A DNA stretch of 64,000 nt from Clostridia bacterium (GCA_017540175.1 JAFYBN010000031.1:1-64000), one strand, 5' to 3'. Counted from the stretch's first letter, positions 15,622 through 24,796 are shown. Notes: a model not told the origin generated them from the letters alone. A program made the numbers and translations.

Positions 15622-16269
15622 ATGGCGTTTGATTTCAAAAAAGAGTACAAAGAGTTTTACCTGCCGAAAGCCGGACCCGCCATCGTGACGGTGCCGCGCA
15701 TGAACTATGCCGCCGTCCGCGGCAAGGGCGACCCGAACCGGGAGGAAAGCGGCTATTCCGCCGCCGTCGGGGTGCTCTACGCCGTCTCCTATACCCTCAA
15801 AATGAGCAAAATAGGCGATCACCGAATCGAGGGATATTTCGATTACGTCGTCCCGCCGCTCGAGGGCTTCTGGCGGCAGGCGGGCGCAGCCGGCATCGAT
15901 TACGCGCACAAGGAGAAGTTCGAATGGATCTCCGTCATCCGCCTGCCGGATTTCGTAACGAAGGCGGATTTCGAATGGGCGGTCGGGGAAGCGGAGCGGA
16001 AAAAGAAAATCCCCTGCTCCGCGGCGGAATTTCTCACCGTCGAGGAGGGGCTGTGCGTCCAGTGCCTGCACCTCGGTCCCTATGACGGCGAGCCCGCGAC
16101 GGTGGACCTCATGCACCTCTTTGCCGCGGAACACGGATACGAGCAGGACTTCACCGACGAGCGGCTTCACCACGAGATCTATCTGAGCGACCCGCGCAAA
16201 ACCGCCCCCGACAAGCTGAAAACCGTGATCCGGCACCCCGTGCGCCCGACCGGAAGCGGCGCGGTGTGA
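15622..16269 (+). CDS. GyrI-like small-molecule-binding domain protein
   Basis: The 215-residue product is a stand-alone GyrI-like (SOUL/AraC effector-binding) domain of the type found in Bacillota. It starts FDFKKEYKEFYLPKAGP, a hallmark of this group, and contains VPRMNYAAVRGKGDPN, FDYVVPPLEGFW and the C-terminal HEIYLSDPRKTAPDKLKT. Related proteins bind or hydrolyse small cyclic or aromatic compounds. There is no DNA-binding domain. RBS GGAAAGGTG precedes it, and the flavodoxin-like gene follows after 10 bases. Confidence 0.85.
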   Translation: MAFDFKKEYKEFYLPKAGPAIVTVPRMNYAAVRGKGDPNREESGYSAAVGVLYAVSYTLKMSKIGDHRIEGYFDYVVPPLEGFWRQAGAAGIDYAHKEKFEWISVIRLPDFVTKADFEWAVGEAERKKKIPCSAAEFLTVEEGLCVQCLHLGPYDGEPATVDLMHLFAAEHGYEQDFTDERLHHEIYLSDPRKTAPDKLKTVIRHPVRPTGSGAV

Positions 16270-16279
16270 GGAGGAACGC

Positions 16280-16963
16280 ATGCGGATCCTTGTTCTGAAC
16301 GGCAGTCCCAAAAAAGAAAAAAGCGATACCCTGCTCGTCACCCGGGCGTTCCTTGAAGGGATGAACGAGGCGGCGCGGCAGGACATCGAGCTGATCCACG
16401 TCGTCGACCGGCACATTGAATACTGCACCGGCTGTTTTTCCTGCATGCGAAACGGCGGAACCTGCATGCTCGGAGACGACATGGGCGGAATCCTTGAAGA
16501 AATCCTGAGAAGCGATCTTCTGCTCTGGAGCTTCCCGCTCTACTGTTACGGCATGCCCGCGCCGCTCAAGGCCCTGCTCGACCGGACGCTTCCCCTCTCT
16601 TCCATGGCGATGAAGAAGGTCGGGGAACGCTATGAGCACGTCGGGCAGGCGGACGTCTCCCATCTGCGCTGCGCGATGATCTGCGGCTGCGGCTTTCCGA
16701 ACGCGAAGCACAATTTCGAGCCCGCCGCGGCACAGTTCCGGCTGTGCTTCCCCGGCGATCCTCTGATCCTGACCGTTCCAGAATGCCCGATGTTCGGCGC
16801 GCCGGAGGCGGAGGCTGTGACGGGACCGCGGCTCGCGCTGGTACGGGAAGCCGGGCGTCGGTTTGCCTCGGCAGGTTCGGTCGACGAAGCGCTGCTCAAA
16901 AAGATCGCCTCGCCCATGATCCCGGAGGAACAGTACGCCGCCATCGTGAACGCGGGCGTCTGA
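16280..16963 (+). CDS. flavodoxin-like NAD(P)H:FMN oxidoreductase
   Basis: The 227-residue product has the flavodoxin fold of NADPH-dependent FMN reductases. RILVLNGSPKKEKSDT is the FMN phosphate loop. YCTGCFSCMRNGGTC is a Cys-rich segment typical of iron-sulfur flavoproteins and related reductases. LLWSFPLYCYGMPAPLKALLDR is the conserved FMN-contact region. Tight spacing (10 bases) to the GyrI-like gene indicates cotranscription; the terminator at 17012 closes the operon. The substrate is unknown. Confidence 0.85.
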   Translation: MRILVLNGSPKKEKSDTLLVTRAFLEGMNEAARQDIELIHVVDRHIEYCTGCFSCMRNGGTCMLGDDMGGILEEILRSDLLLWSFPLYCYGMPAPLKALLDRTLPLSSMAMKKVGERYEHVGQADVSHLRCAMICGCGFPNAKHNFEPAAAQFRLCFPGDPLILTVPECPMFGAPEAEAVTGPRLALVREAGRRFASAGSVDEALLKKIASPMIPEEQYAAIVNAGV

Positions 16964-17011
16964 ATCGGGGAAAACGAGAATCAAAACTGTGCATACCGTC
17001 AAATAGCGAAG

Positions 17012-17053
17012 AAGGGGCCTCGTTTTCCGAGCGAAAACGAACAGCCCCTTTTT
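17012..17053 (+). terminator. terminator closing the 14.0-17.0 kb operon
   Basis: AAGGGGC / GCCCCTT (17012-17018, 17044-17050) encloses an inner CGTTTTC / GAAAACG stem and is followed by TTTTT. Confidence 0.85.
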
Positions 17054-17273
17054 GGTGTCTGTCCGATTCCGACAGACCCGCGCCCCGTTCCGAATTGTTT
17101 TGTGCCGTTCCTGCCTCGGGTATAAGCCCCGATAGCCGCCGCAGGTCGAATGGATGGGGTCGTCGGATGTATTTTTACACAATCCGGGCAGAAATTTACA
17201 AATTGCGCTTTTTTCTTTCCCGCAAGGGGCGTACAATGGGATCTGAAGAAATTCGCTTCCGGAGGGTGCATCC
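17054..17273. other. intergenic stretch with no supported gene
   Basis: Together with the terminator this gap is 310 bases. It holds an AT-richer section at 17160-17225 and a TACAAT box at 17232-17237, but no convincing -35. GGAGGG lies before the small frame that starts at 17274. Confidence 0.5.
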
Positions 17274-17537
17274 ATGAAAAAGGCCGCGGTTTTGTGCTCC
17301 GGTCCCAACGCGGACGGGCCGACTGCACGGCAAAGTGTGCGTTCGCGGGCGGTCTCCGGGACGGGGGATGCTCGAACGCTTCGCTCAGCCCGGAGGGGAC
17401 TGACCCACATGGGAATGCGGGCATACGACCGGATCCCCGTGGTGCGCTACAACCGCGACTACATGCTCCCCGCCCTGTGCGAAGCGGGAAGGACCTACGC
17501 GGATCGGCTCGAGAACGGCTTCAACATGTACTACTGA
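17274..17537 (+). CDS. possible small protein, unrecognised
   Basis: An 87-codon frame starts ATG with GGAGGG seven bases upstream and ends 16 bases before the EamA start. The first half is Arg/Ser/Ala-rich and looks non-coding. The second half (MGMRAYDRIPVVRYNRDYM ... NGFNMYY) has a more protein-like composition. It may be a short real protein, a decayed remnant of a longer gene whose 5' part has diverged, or a leader. I recognise no family. Confidence 0.35.
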   Translation: MKKAAVLCSGPNADGPTARQSVRSRAVSGTGDARTLRSARRGLTHMGMRAYDRIPVVRYNRDYMLPALCEAGRTYADRLENGFNMYY

Positions 17538-17553
17538 TCAAGAGGACTGAAAC

Positions 17554-18456
17554 GTGAACCCTGCGCTTGAGAGGATCAAATACATTCTTGCCGTCGTTCT
17601 GTACGGAACGATCGGGCTTTTCCTGCGCTTTGTCGGGCTTCCGAGCGAGATCGCGGCGCTGTTCCGCGGCATCCTCGGCTCGCTGTTCATCTATTTGTTT
17701 CTGCGGATCCGGGGCAGGCGTCCCGACCGCGGAGCGATCCGGGCGAACCGCAAATGGCTCCTCATCGGAGGGGCTGCGCTCGGGCTGAACTGGATCTTCC
17801 TCTTCGCCGCCTATATCAAAACGACGGTCGCGGTCGCCAGCCTGTGCAACTATATGGCGCCGCTCATCGTCGTGCTGATCGCGCCCGCGGTCCTCGGCGA
17901 GCGGACGGACGGGAGAAAACTGCTCTGCGCCGCGGCGGCGTTTGTCGGGATCGTGCTGGTTTCCGGGGTCTGGAAGGGTTCGGTCGGTTCCGTCACCGGT
18001 CTCGTCATGGGACTTCTCGCGGCGGCAAGCTTCGTCGTCATCGTGATCTCGAACCGCAAGCTGAAGGACATCTCCGCCTACGACCGCTCCGTCGTTCAGC
18101 TCGCGGTCTCCGCCGCGACGATCCTTCCCTACGTGCTCGTGCAAAACGTCGGGAAACTGCTTGCGCTGGACGTCCGCTCGGTCCTGATCATACTCATGCT
18201 CGGCGTCGTCCACACGGGGATCGCCTACTGCCTCTATTTCAGCGGGATGGGCAGTCTTCCGGTGCAGGCGGTGGCGATCCTCGGCTACCTTGAGCCCGTT
18301 GTGGCGGTGCTGTGCTCGGCGTTCTTCCTGCATGAGGCAATGGACCTCGCCGGATGGATCGGCGCGGCGCTCATCATCGGCGCGGCGGTTGTGAGCGAGT
18401 GCCTGGGAGAGCAAAAACGCCCCGAGGGGGCAGCTGTTTCGAAAAAAGCCCGATGA
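17554..18456 (+). CDS. EamA/DMT-family transporter
   Basis: The 300-residue product has about ten predicted helices in two five-helix repeats, the layout of drug/metabolite exporters. Features include YGTIGLFLRFVGLPS in helix 1, AALGLNWIFLFAAYIKTTVAVASLCNY at the end of the first repeat, and VAILGYLEPVVAVL near the end of the second. The start is GTG with AGAGGA upstream. The substrate is unknown. The next gene, a nitroreductase, follows after about 100 bases. Confidence 0.85.
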   Translation: MNPALERIKYILAVVLYGTIGLFLRFVGLPSEIAALFRGILGSLFIYLFLRIRGRRPDRGAIRANRKWLLIGGAALGLNWIFLFAAYIKTTVAVASLCNYMAPLIVVLIAPAVLGERTDGRKLLCAAAAFVGIVLVSGVWKGSVGSVTGLVMGLLAAASFVVIVISNRKLKDISAYDRSVVQLAVSAATILPYVLVQNVGKLLALDVRSVLIILMLGVVHTGIAYCLYFSGMGSLPVQAVAILGYLEPVVAVLCSAFFLHEAMDLAGWIGAALIIGAAVVSECLGEQKRPEGAAVSKKAR

Positions 18457-18558
18457 GATCCCGATCCGGGAAACGGCGGACGCGCAGACCCGCGGTGAAG
18501 CCGGAATCCGTTCCCGGCATTCGGCAGTCAAAAACTCTATTACTCTTTGGGAGGAAAT

Positions 18559-19152
18559 ATGGAAGCGCTTGAAGCGATTTTAACGAGGCGAAGCACGCGG
18601 AACTATAAGCCCGACCCTGTCGAGCCGGAAAAGCTCGAAAAAATCCTCTCTGCGGCGCGGCAGGCGCCGAGCGGGGGCAACAGCCAGACGAACCACTTCC
18701 TTGTGATCCGGAACAGGGAGGTCATCGATACGCTGATCCGGATGACGGAAGAGGCTTTCGCGCGGATGGACTTTGACGAAAACACCTACCCGAGCCTGCG
18801 GCACGCGATCACGGCGTCGAAAAAGGGCGGGTATGTGTTCTGCTACAACGCGCCCGTGCTGATCGCCGTCGCCAATCGGATCGATTACGGCAACAATATG
18901 GCGGACTGCGCGTGCGCGGTCGAAAACATGATGGTCGCGGCGAACGCGCTCGACCTCGGGAGCTGCTACATCAATCAGCTCCGCTGGCTGAACGAAAATC
19001 CGTCTCTCACCGCGTACCTTCGCTCCCTCGGCATGAAGGAAAACGAGCGGGTTTACGCGGCGGTGATCCTCGGCTATCCGGCAACGGAGAGCGGTCTGCC
19101 GAACCGCAGTCTCATGGTCCAGAAGGGAAACGAAATCACCTGTATCGACTGA
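18559..19152 (+). CDS. nitroreductase family flavoprotein
   Basis: The 197-residue product is an FMN-dependent nitroreductase-fold protein. RRSTRNYKPDPVEPEKLEKI and ARQAPSGGNSQ form the FMN-binding N terminus. ADCACAVENMMVAANALDLGSCYI is the conserved helix of the dimer interface, and the C-terminal part contains VILGYPA. The start at 18559 is set by GGGAGGAAAT. These enzymes reduce nitro, quinone or other electrophiles with NAD(P)H; the substrate is unknown. Confidence 0.9.
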   Translation: MEALEAILTRRSTRNYKPDPVEPEKLEKILSAARQAPSGGNSQTNHFLVIRNREVIDTLIRMTEEAFARMDFDENTYPSLRHAITASKKGGYVFCYNAPVLIAVANRIDYGNNMADCACAVENMMVAANALDLGSCYINQLRWLNENPSLTAYLRSLGMKENERVYAAVILGYPATESGLPNRSLMVQKGNEITCID

Positions 19153-19220
19153 GCTTCGCCGCGTGCCCCGTCTGAGGGATGCGGTCAAACCCGATCCCCG
19201 ATATATCAAGGAGGAAAACG

Positions 19221-20099
19221 ATGAAAATTCTTGTCACCGGAACATCCGGCTTTCTCGCCGCGCGCGTGCGCGATTATCTCTTGGAGGACGGCGGGCTCGA
19301 GGTGCTGTCCCCGTCCCACGCGGAGCTTGACGTCACTTCGTCCGACAGCTGCAAGGTCTATTTCGAGACGCACCACCCGGACGCGGTCATCCATCTTGCC
19401 GCGATCTCCGACATCGGGGAATGCGCGCGGAACGAGGAGCTTTCCCGCGACGTCAACACAGGCGGTCCCATCCGTCTCGCTTCCTGCGCAAAGGAGTACG
19501 GCATGACGGGGAGATTCCTCTTCGCGAGCTCCGATCAAGTCTATACGGGCACGCACGAGCTGAGGCTCAACCGCGAAACGGATAGCCTCGCGCCGGAAAA
19601 CCTCTACGCGCGGGAAAAGCTCGCGGCGGAGGAAGGCGTCGCGGCGATCCTGCCATCCGCGTGCGCCCTGCGGCTCGACTGGATGTTCGATCTCAAACCC
19701 GGGAAGTCGAACTTTCTCAAGAACATCATCCGCTCCATCCGGGGACAAAATCCCGTCCGCTGCGCCGTCAACGAGCTGCGCGCCGAGACCTACGCGCGGG
19801 AGGTGGCGGTCAATATGAAAGCCCTGCTCTTCTCCGACGCGCCGGGCGGGGCGTACAATTTCGGCGGACCCGCGTACGGGAACTCCTACGAAACCGCCCT
19901 CAGCGCGTACGAGCTCGTCGGGGAGGCGCTCGGTCTGCCGGTCGCGGGACTTGTCCTGCCCGCGGAATACGATACGCCCTGCAGTCTCGCGATGGATCAG
20001 GAAAAAATCAATTCGGTCGGGATCCGCTTCCGCGATACGGTCGCCTCCGCGGCGTTTTGTCTCGAGCGGGAAGCTGAGTATCTGATCGAAATCCGCTGA
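19221..20099 (+). CDS. RmlD/SDR-extended NAD-dependent sugar reductase-like protein
   Basis: The 292-residue product has a Rossmann fold with LVTGTSGFLAARV (GxxGxxx), HPDAVIHLAAISD, SSDQVYTG and the catalytic YAREK (Tyr-x-x-x-Lys). It resembles dTDP-4-dehydrorhamnose reductase and related NAD(P)-dependent epimerase/reductases. AAGGAGG lies eight bases before the ATG. No nucleotide-sugar pathway neighbours are present, so the substrate is uncertain; it could act on a free or lipid-linked sugar. Confidence 0.8.
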   Translation: MKILVTGTSGFLAARVRDYLLEDGGLEVLSPSHAELDVTSSDSCKVYFETHHPDAVIHLAAISDIGECARNEELSRDVNTGGPIRLASCAKEYGMTGRFLFASSDQVYTGTHELRLNRETDSLAPENLYAREKLAAEEGVAAILPSACALRLDWMFDLKPGKSNFLKNIIRSIRGQNPVRCAVNELRAETYAREVAVNMKALLFSDAPGGAYNFGGPAYGNSYETALSAYELVGEALGLPVAGLVLPAEYDTPCSLAMDQEKINSVGIRFRDTVASAAFCLEREAEYLIEIR

Positions 20100-20169
20100 G
20101 CAGCGCGGGCAATCCCGAAAGAACTCACGCCGCCCGCAGGACCGGCTCGAAAACGCACGAGGGGAGAAC

Positions 20170-21144
20170 ATGATGGACAAACCGATCATCCTTGTTTTGA
20201 TGAGAACGGACGAAGAACAGAAAGCACAGCTTGAGGCTGCGGCAAACGGCGCAGAGCTCATCTGGCTGCCCGACCGCGAGGTGACGGACGAGCTGCTCGG
20301 CACGGTTGACGCCGTGATCGGCAATCTGAATCCGGCGCAGCTGAAAAACGCCCGAAGACTCAGATGGATCCAGCTCGGCTCCGCCGGAGCGGACGGGTAC
20401 ACGGAAAAGGGCGCGCTTCCAGAGGGCGCGGTCCTCACGAACGCCTCCGGCGCGTACGGGCTCGCCATATCGGAGCACATGGTCGCCTGCCTCCTCTTCC
20501 TCATGAAAAAGCTCGACCGCTACGCCGCGGATCAGGCAACCCACACTTGGCAGGACCGCGGACCCGTTTCGTCGATCTGGAATTCGCGGACGATGGTCGT
20601 CGGGCTCGGCGACATCGGCGGGGAATTCGCCCGCCGGATGCACGCGCTCGGGAGCCGGGTGACGGGCATCCGGCGGCACGACGCCCCAAAGCCCGATTAT
20701 CTCGAAGCGCTGTGCCGCATGGATCGCTTCTTCGACTGCCTCGGGGAAGCGGACATCGTCGCGTCCTGCCTGCCGGGCACGAGGGAGACGTACCGCCTGT
20801 ATGACGCGAAGGCGTTTGCCGCGATGAAGGAGGGCGCGTATTTTCTCAACGTCGGACGGGGCTCGTCCGTGGATTCCCTCGCGCTGGCGGACGCTTTGAA
20901 CAGCGGGCATCTCGCGGGGGCGTCGGTCGACGTGACGGACCCGGAGCCCCTGCCGCCCGAGCACCCGCTGTGGAGCGCGAAGAACATCCTCGTCACCCCG
21001 CACATCTCCGGCGGGGATCATCTCAGGGAGACGAAAAACCGGATCATCGGCATCGCCGCGGACAATCTCGGCCGCTTTGTGAGCGGGCGGCCCCTCAGAA
21101 ACGTCGTGGACTGCGTGGCGGGGTACCGCCGCTTCGAGGGCTGA
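20170..21144 (+). CDS. D-2-hydroxyacid dehydrogenase family protein
   Basis: The 324-residue product oxidises or reduces 2-hydroxy/2-keto acids with NAD(P). The Rossmann motif is VVGLGDIGGEFARR. NVGRGSSVD provides the catalytic Arg, DVTDPEPLP the Glu, and TPHISGG the His. The start is ATG at 20170 or, with better spacing to GGGGAG, ATG at 20173. It lies between the RmlD-like gene and a GH43-like gene on the same strand, which may place it in sugar-acid metabolism (inference). Confidence 0.85.
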   Translation: MMDKPIILVLMRTDEEQKAQLEAAANGAELIWLPDREVTDELLGTVDAVIGNLNPAQLKNARRLRWIQLGSAGADGYTEKGALPEGAVLTNASGAYGLAISEHMVACLLFLMKKLDRYAADQATHTWQDRGPVSSIWNSRTMVVGLGDIGGEFARRMHALGSRVTGIRRHDAPKPDYLEALCRMDRFFDCLGEADIVASCLPGTRETYRLYDAKAFAAMKEGAYFLNVGRGSSVDSLALADALNSGHLAGASVDVTDPEPLPPEHPLWSAKNILVTPHISGGDHLRETKNRIIGIAADNLGRFVSGRPLRNVVDCVAGYRRFEG

Positions 21145-21205
21145 GGGCTGAGAACATGACGCGGACCCCGAAAAAACAATGAGCGAAAGCGGAAAGGAAT
21201 TTGCC

Positions 21206-22189
21206 GTGAAAACCTTCAAAAATCCCGTATCCCCCTTTGACGCGCCGGACCCCTTCATGACGTACGATTCCGGGACCGGGTATTATTACGCCCTCTTCAC
21301 CCGCGGACGAGTGCTCGAGCTCTTCCGCGCGAAGCATGCCGCCGAGATCTGCACAGGTGGGGACTCGAAGGTGATCTACCGCGCCGACGGTCCGCGCGAC
21401 GGGATCTGGGGCGATATCTGGGCGCCCGAAATGCACCGCGCGCCCGACGGAACGTGGTACATCTACACGAGCGGCCGGATCGCGGAGCAGAGGGGCGCGT
21501 CAAAGCGCATTTTCGTCATGGAAGCCCTCTCGCCCGATCCCTTCGGCGAATGGCGCTTCAAAGGCATTCCGACCCCCGACGCCGCCTCCATCGATCCGAC
21601 GGTCTATACGGCGGAGAACGGGCAGCAGTTCCTCTGCTGTGCGAAGGAAGGAAACGGGCTCGCCCTCGCGATCTGCCCCCTTCTCGATCCGTGGACCTTC
21701 GGGCCCTATGTCGTCATCTCCCGCGCGAAATACCCGTGGGAGACCGTCCCGCCCTATACGGGAGATTCCACCATCAACGAGGGACCCTTCTTCGTGGAGG
21801 AGCGGGGGCGGCTCTTCATCATCTATTCCGGCAACGGCTGCTGGTCGGATCACTATTCGCTCGGCGTGCTCGAATACAGGGGGGACGACCGGGGTGACCC
21901 CGCAAAGATGTGCGACCCCGCGAACTGGTTCAAGCACGAAAAGCCCATCCTCGAGATGGCAAACGGCGTCTACGGTCCCGGCCACGCCTCGTTCTTCCGC
22001 TCCCCGGATAAAACGGAGCTCTGGTGCGCGTACCACGGCATGAAGGAGCCGAACAAGACCGTCACCTACGCGCCGCGGTTCTTCCACATCCAGAAGGTGG
22101 ATTTCGACGAGAGCGGCTTCCCGGTCATGGGAGAGCCCGCGGGATATGAAAAGGAGCTTGTGCCGCCGTCGGGAGAAGACTGGGAGTAA
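21206..22189 (+). CDS. GH43-like glycoside hydrolase (paralogue B), cytoplasmic
   Basis: The 327-residue product is closely related to the protein at 4899-5879 along its whole length. NPVSPFDAPDPF, SIDPTVY, TINEGPF and GPGHASFF carry the expected GH43 base, modulator and acid residues. The start is GTG at 21206, placed by GGAAAGGA seven bases upstream and by alignment with paralogue A; an ATG at 21179 is not needed. There is no signal peptide. It is last in a run of plus-strand genes and is followed by a terminator. Confidence 0.85.
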   Translation: MKTFKNPVSPFDAPDPFMTYDSGTGYYYALFTRGRVLELFRAKHAAEICTGGDSKVIYRADGPRDGIWGDIWAPEMHRAPDGTWYIYTSGRIAEQRGASKRIFVMEALSPDPFGEWRFKGIPTPDAASIDPTVYTAENGQQFLCCAKEGNGLALAICPLLDPWTFGPYVVISRAKYPWETVPPYTGDSTINEGPFFVEERGRLFIIYSGNGCWSDHYSLGVLEYRGDDRGDPAKMCDPANWFKHEKPILEMANGVYGPGHASFFRSPDKTELWCAYHGMKEPNKTVTYAPRFFHIQKVDFDESGFPVMGEPAGYEKELVPPSGEDWE

Positions 22190-22266
22190 ACGGCGGCAGA
22201 TTCACAGAAAAAAGCCCGCGCTTTCCGCATTCCGCGGGAGCCGGACGGCAGAAAGAGAAAACAACG

Positions 22267-22313
22267 GGCGGCAGGGTCTCTGAAAACGGGACCTTGCCGC
22301 CTGTTCGATTTTT
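22267..22313 (+). terminator. terminator after GH43 paralogue B
   Basis: The imperfect inverted repeat GGCGGCAGGGTCTC / GGGACCTTGCCGCC (22267-22280, 22288-22301) is followed by TTTTT at 22309-22313. Confidence 0.8.
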
Positions 22314-22393
22314 GCGTGGTTCTATCCGCGGGCTCTCACCCGCCGCCCGGGAGCGAACGACCGCGCGGCCGCCGTCCGCGGACGCAAGGAGCG

Positions 22394-24559
22394 TTACAGC
22401 ACCTTCTCCTTCTGTTTTCTCAGCACGCGGATCGCGTGAGGTGCCTCCGGCGCGAGGGAGCAGCCTTCGAGGTCCGCCGCCGAGACGATCTCTCGCCCAC
22501 CCCAGCCGGTGATCACGTCGCCGGGGAGCAGCCCGGTTTTCTCCGCCGGGGAACCGGGTTCCACCGCCGTGACGAGCGCGCCCCGGTGCCCCGCCGTCCC
22601 GTAGACCGACATTTCGCCGTCGTCCTCGATATTCTTTGCCTCAAGTCCGAGGTCCGGGCAAAAAACGCGCGCGCCTTCGCCGCGGCTCTCCGCGAGGCGG
22701 ATGCGGGGCAGCTCGGGCGTGTCGGCGAGGCGTCTGAGGGGCTCGTACCGGACGCCGAATTCCGAGGGAAAGCTCTCAAATCCGGGCAGATCGACCGGGG
22801 TGAAGTCCCCGTCCTCCGGCGCGCGGAAGCGGACGGTCTGCTTCACCGAATGCTCATCCTGACCGGAGAGCGCGGAAAGCTCGTCCGCGTGAGCATGAGC
22901 AGGGTCAACGGGTCCGTCGGGCGCGTACAGGATGTTTCGATCCACGGAGTCCCCCCACCGCTCGGGCATTCCGATCGGGGCATAGGGGGAGAAGACGAGG
23001 TTTTCCTCCGCCCGGTCGCCGCTTTCGGGGTACCAGACGTGGAAATGCAGGGAGTTGTTCACGCAGATGTTGCGCCGCACCGTGCGGAAAAAGCCCTCCC
23101 GCAGCTTGATCCCGCCGCAGAGGCAGAGGTTTTCTTCGATGAGGGTCCACGAGGAGCCGTCGTCGAGATCGATGTCCCAGCCCCGGTCACAGCGGAAGCG
23201 GTTTTTGGCGATGACGTTCGGTGCGAGCATGTCGAGCCGCGCGTACTGTCCCGCGTCCCGGTCGTCCAGTCCGCGAAGATGCCAGTACCGGTCGCGGCCC
23301 CAGGAATTGAAGCTGCCGTGGTCCCCGGTCTCGCGCACGGTGTCGAACACGTCGCAGCCCTCGATCCGGTGCCCGCCGAAGGTCCCTTCGGAGATATTGA
23401 TCCCGGCGCGGGAGGTGTGGCAGACCGTGCAGTTTTTCACCGTGATCCCGTACGACATGGAGATCTCCACGCCCGTCGCCTGTTTTTCGACCGTTCCCAC
23501 GTGCTCGATGAGACAGTCCTCGACCGTACAGTTCTTCGGGTAACTGTCCGAGCGGGGACCGAGCGTGAGATCGACCGATTCGAGCGAATTCACCTCGCCG
23601 TATTCAAAGAGGGGCGAGCGCACGGCGTCCGGCCTTCCGACGAAGCAGACGCCAGACGCGCCGATCCCGCTGAAATGCGAGCGGGCGACGGTGATCCCGG
23701 AGCAGTTCCCGTCGACGAAGACCCCGTTCGAGCCGATGTCGCAAAAAACGCAGCGGTCGAGCGAGCAGTCCTTCGAGTCCCGAACCGTTACCGCGCCGCC
23801 CCGGTAAATCGTCCAGTCGCTTCTGAGAAGCGGCTCCTTTGTTTTCATGAACGTGCGGACCGTTCTCTCAAAGATCAGGTTCTCGAGAGCCACGTTTTCG
23901 CAGTCCTCGAGCACGAAAAAGCCCTCCGAGACCGCCGCCTCCGCCGCGTCGAGGTCGTCCCCGGGGAAGGGACGCACCAGAATGCGCATGGCTTTTTCGT
24001 CGAAATACCACTCGCCCGGCTCCGTGAGCTCCTCCCGGATGTTTTCGGCAAACCGGTATTCTTCGTGCATCCCCATCTGCCGGTTGTTCTGCCACCCGCC
24101 CTTGAGAATCAGCGTGCCGTCCGGGTTTTTGCCCTCGATGCGGTAGGAAAAGCCGCCCCAGAGATGCCGGTGCATAGCGTGGACATACCCGCCCGCCGGG
24201 TCCGCCCACTCTTTCGTCTTCTCCGGCAGAACAGAGTCCGCGGCATATCCGCCGAAGGGCGCGTCCGGATCGGACGCCTTCGGATATCGTGCCATCGTAT
24301 AGCGGCGGTCCCCGACGAAGAAGCCGTCCGCTCTCCGCGGCACGGGCGCGGAGAAAACGCCGTCCGCGATCTCCTGAAAATCCGCGCGGCGGAGGGGGAC
24401 CGTCCCCCTGAAAACCGCGCCGTCCTCTCCGATCAGACGGAGATCCTTCTTTCCCGCGATCCGGATGGGGGATGTGAGCCGGTGAATTCCCGCCGGGATA
24501 CGGAGAACCGCGCCGGGGGAGGCGCTTTCGATCAGTTCGCGCAGGGTGTGCTCGTTCAT
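22394..24559 (-). CDS. right-handed beta-helix protein with C-terminal PDZ domain
   Basis: The 721-residue product starts as a typical parallel beta-helix enzyme (RIPAGIHRLTSPIRIAGKKDLRLIGE). MARYPKASDP and a WGGFSYRIEG region resemble GH141/GH110-type glycosidases, and repeated coils of the form ENVALENLIFERT and GITVKNCTVCHTSRAG run to about 560. A PDZ domain at about 620-715 contains GALVTAVEPGSPAEKTGLLPGD and VITGWGGREI. PDZ fusions are uncommon for such enzymes. No signal peptide is seen, so it is probably cytoplasmic. A promoter lies at 24601-24629. The substrate is unknown; an exo-acting alpha-glycosidase is likely. Confidence 0.75.
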   Translation of the reverse strand: MNEHTLRELIESASPGAVLRIPAGIHRLTSPIRIAGKKDLRLIGEDGAVFRGTVPLRRADFQEIADGVFSAPVPRRADGFFVGDRRYTMARYPKASDPDAPFGGYAADSVLPEKTKEWADPAGGYVHAMHRHLWGGFSYRIEGKNPDGTLILKGGWQNNRQMGMHEEYRFAENIREELTEPGEWYFDEKAMRILVRPFPGDDLDAAEAAVSEGFFVLEDCENVALENLIFERTVRTFMKTKEPLLRSDWTIYRGGAVTVRDSKDCSLDRCVFCDIGSNGVFVDGNCSGITVARSHFSGIGASGVCFVGRPDAVRSPLFEYGEVNSLESVDLTLGPRSDSYPKNCTVEDCLIEHVGTVEKQATGVEISMSYGITVKNCTVCHTSRAGINISEGTFGGHRIEGCDVFDTVRETGDHGSFNSWGRDRYWHLRGLDDRDAGQYARLDMLAPNVIAKNRFRCDRGWDIDLDDGSSWTLIEENLCLCGGIKLREGFFRTVRRNICVNNSLHFHVWYPESGDRAEENLVFSPYAPIGMPERWGDSVDRNILYAPDGPVDPAHAHADELSALSGQDEHSVKQTVRFRAPEDGDFTPVDLPGFESFPSEFGVRYEPLRRLADTPELPRIRLAESRGEGARVFCPDLGLEAKNIEDDGEMSVYGTAGHRGALVTAVEPGSPAEKTGLLPGDVITGWGGREIVSAADLEGCSLAPEAPHAIRVLRKQKEKVL

Positions 24560-24600
24560 GGTTCGTTCTCTCTTTCGGGTTCAAGCGATCTGTTCGCTCT

Positions 24601-24629
24601 ATTATAACCTGCCCTGCCGGAAAAAGCAA
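24601..24629 (-). promoter_or_regulatory. promoter for the beta-helix/PDZ gene
   Basis: On the minus strand: TTGCTT (24629-24624), 17-bp spacer, TATAAT (24606-24601). Confidence 0.75.
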
Positions 24630-24796
24630 GGGGAAAGGGGCGCGCGAAAAGCGGGGATAAGAGAAGACGCCCCGGGCACGAGCCGATCCCGGAAAGCGCA
24701 AATCTCCGAAAAACGCGGCGAATGCGCCCGAGGAGGGAACTTTTGCCTGGTCCGCGGCGTCTAACAGACAGATTTCTTCCATAAGGGGTGAATGAA

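Noticed and set aside
22316-24607. 763-codon plus-strand frame opposite the beta-helix/PDZ gene
   Set aside because: No RBS, no recognisable domain, Arg/Val/His-rich shadow composition; the minus gene has a promoter and clear domains.
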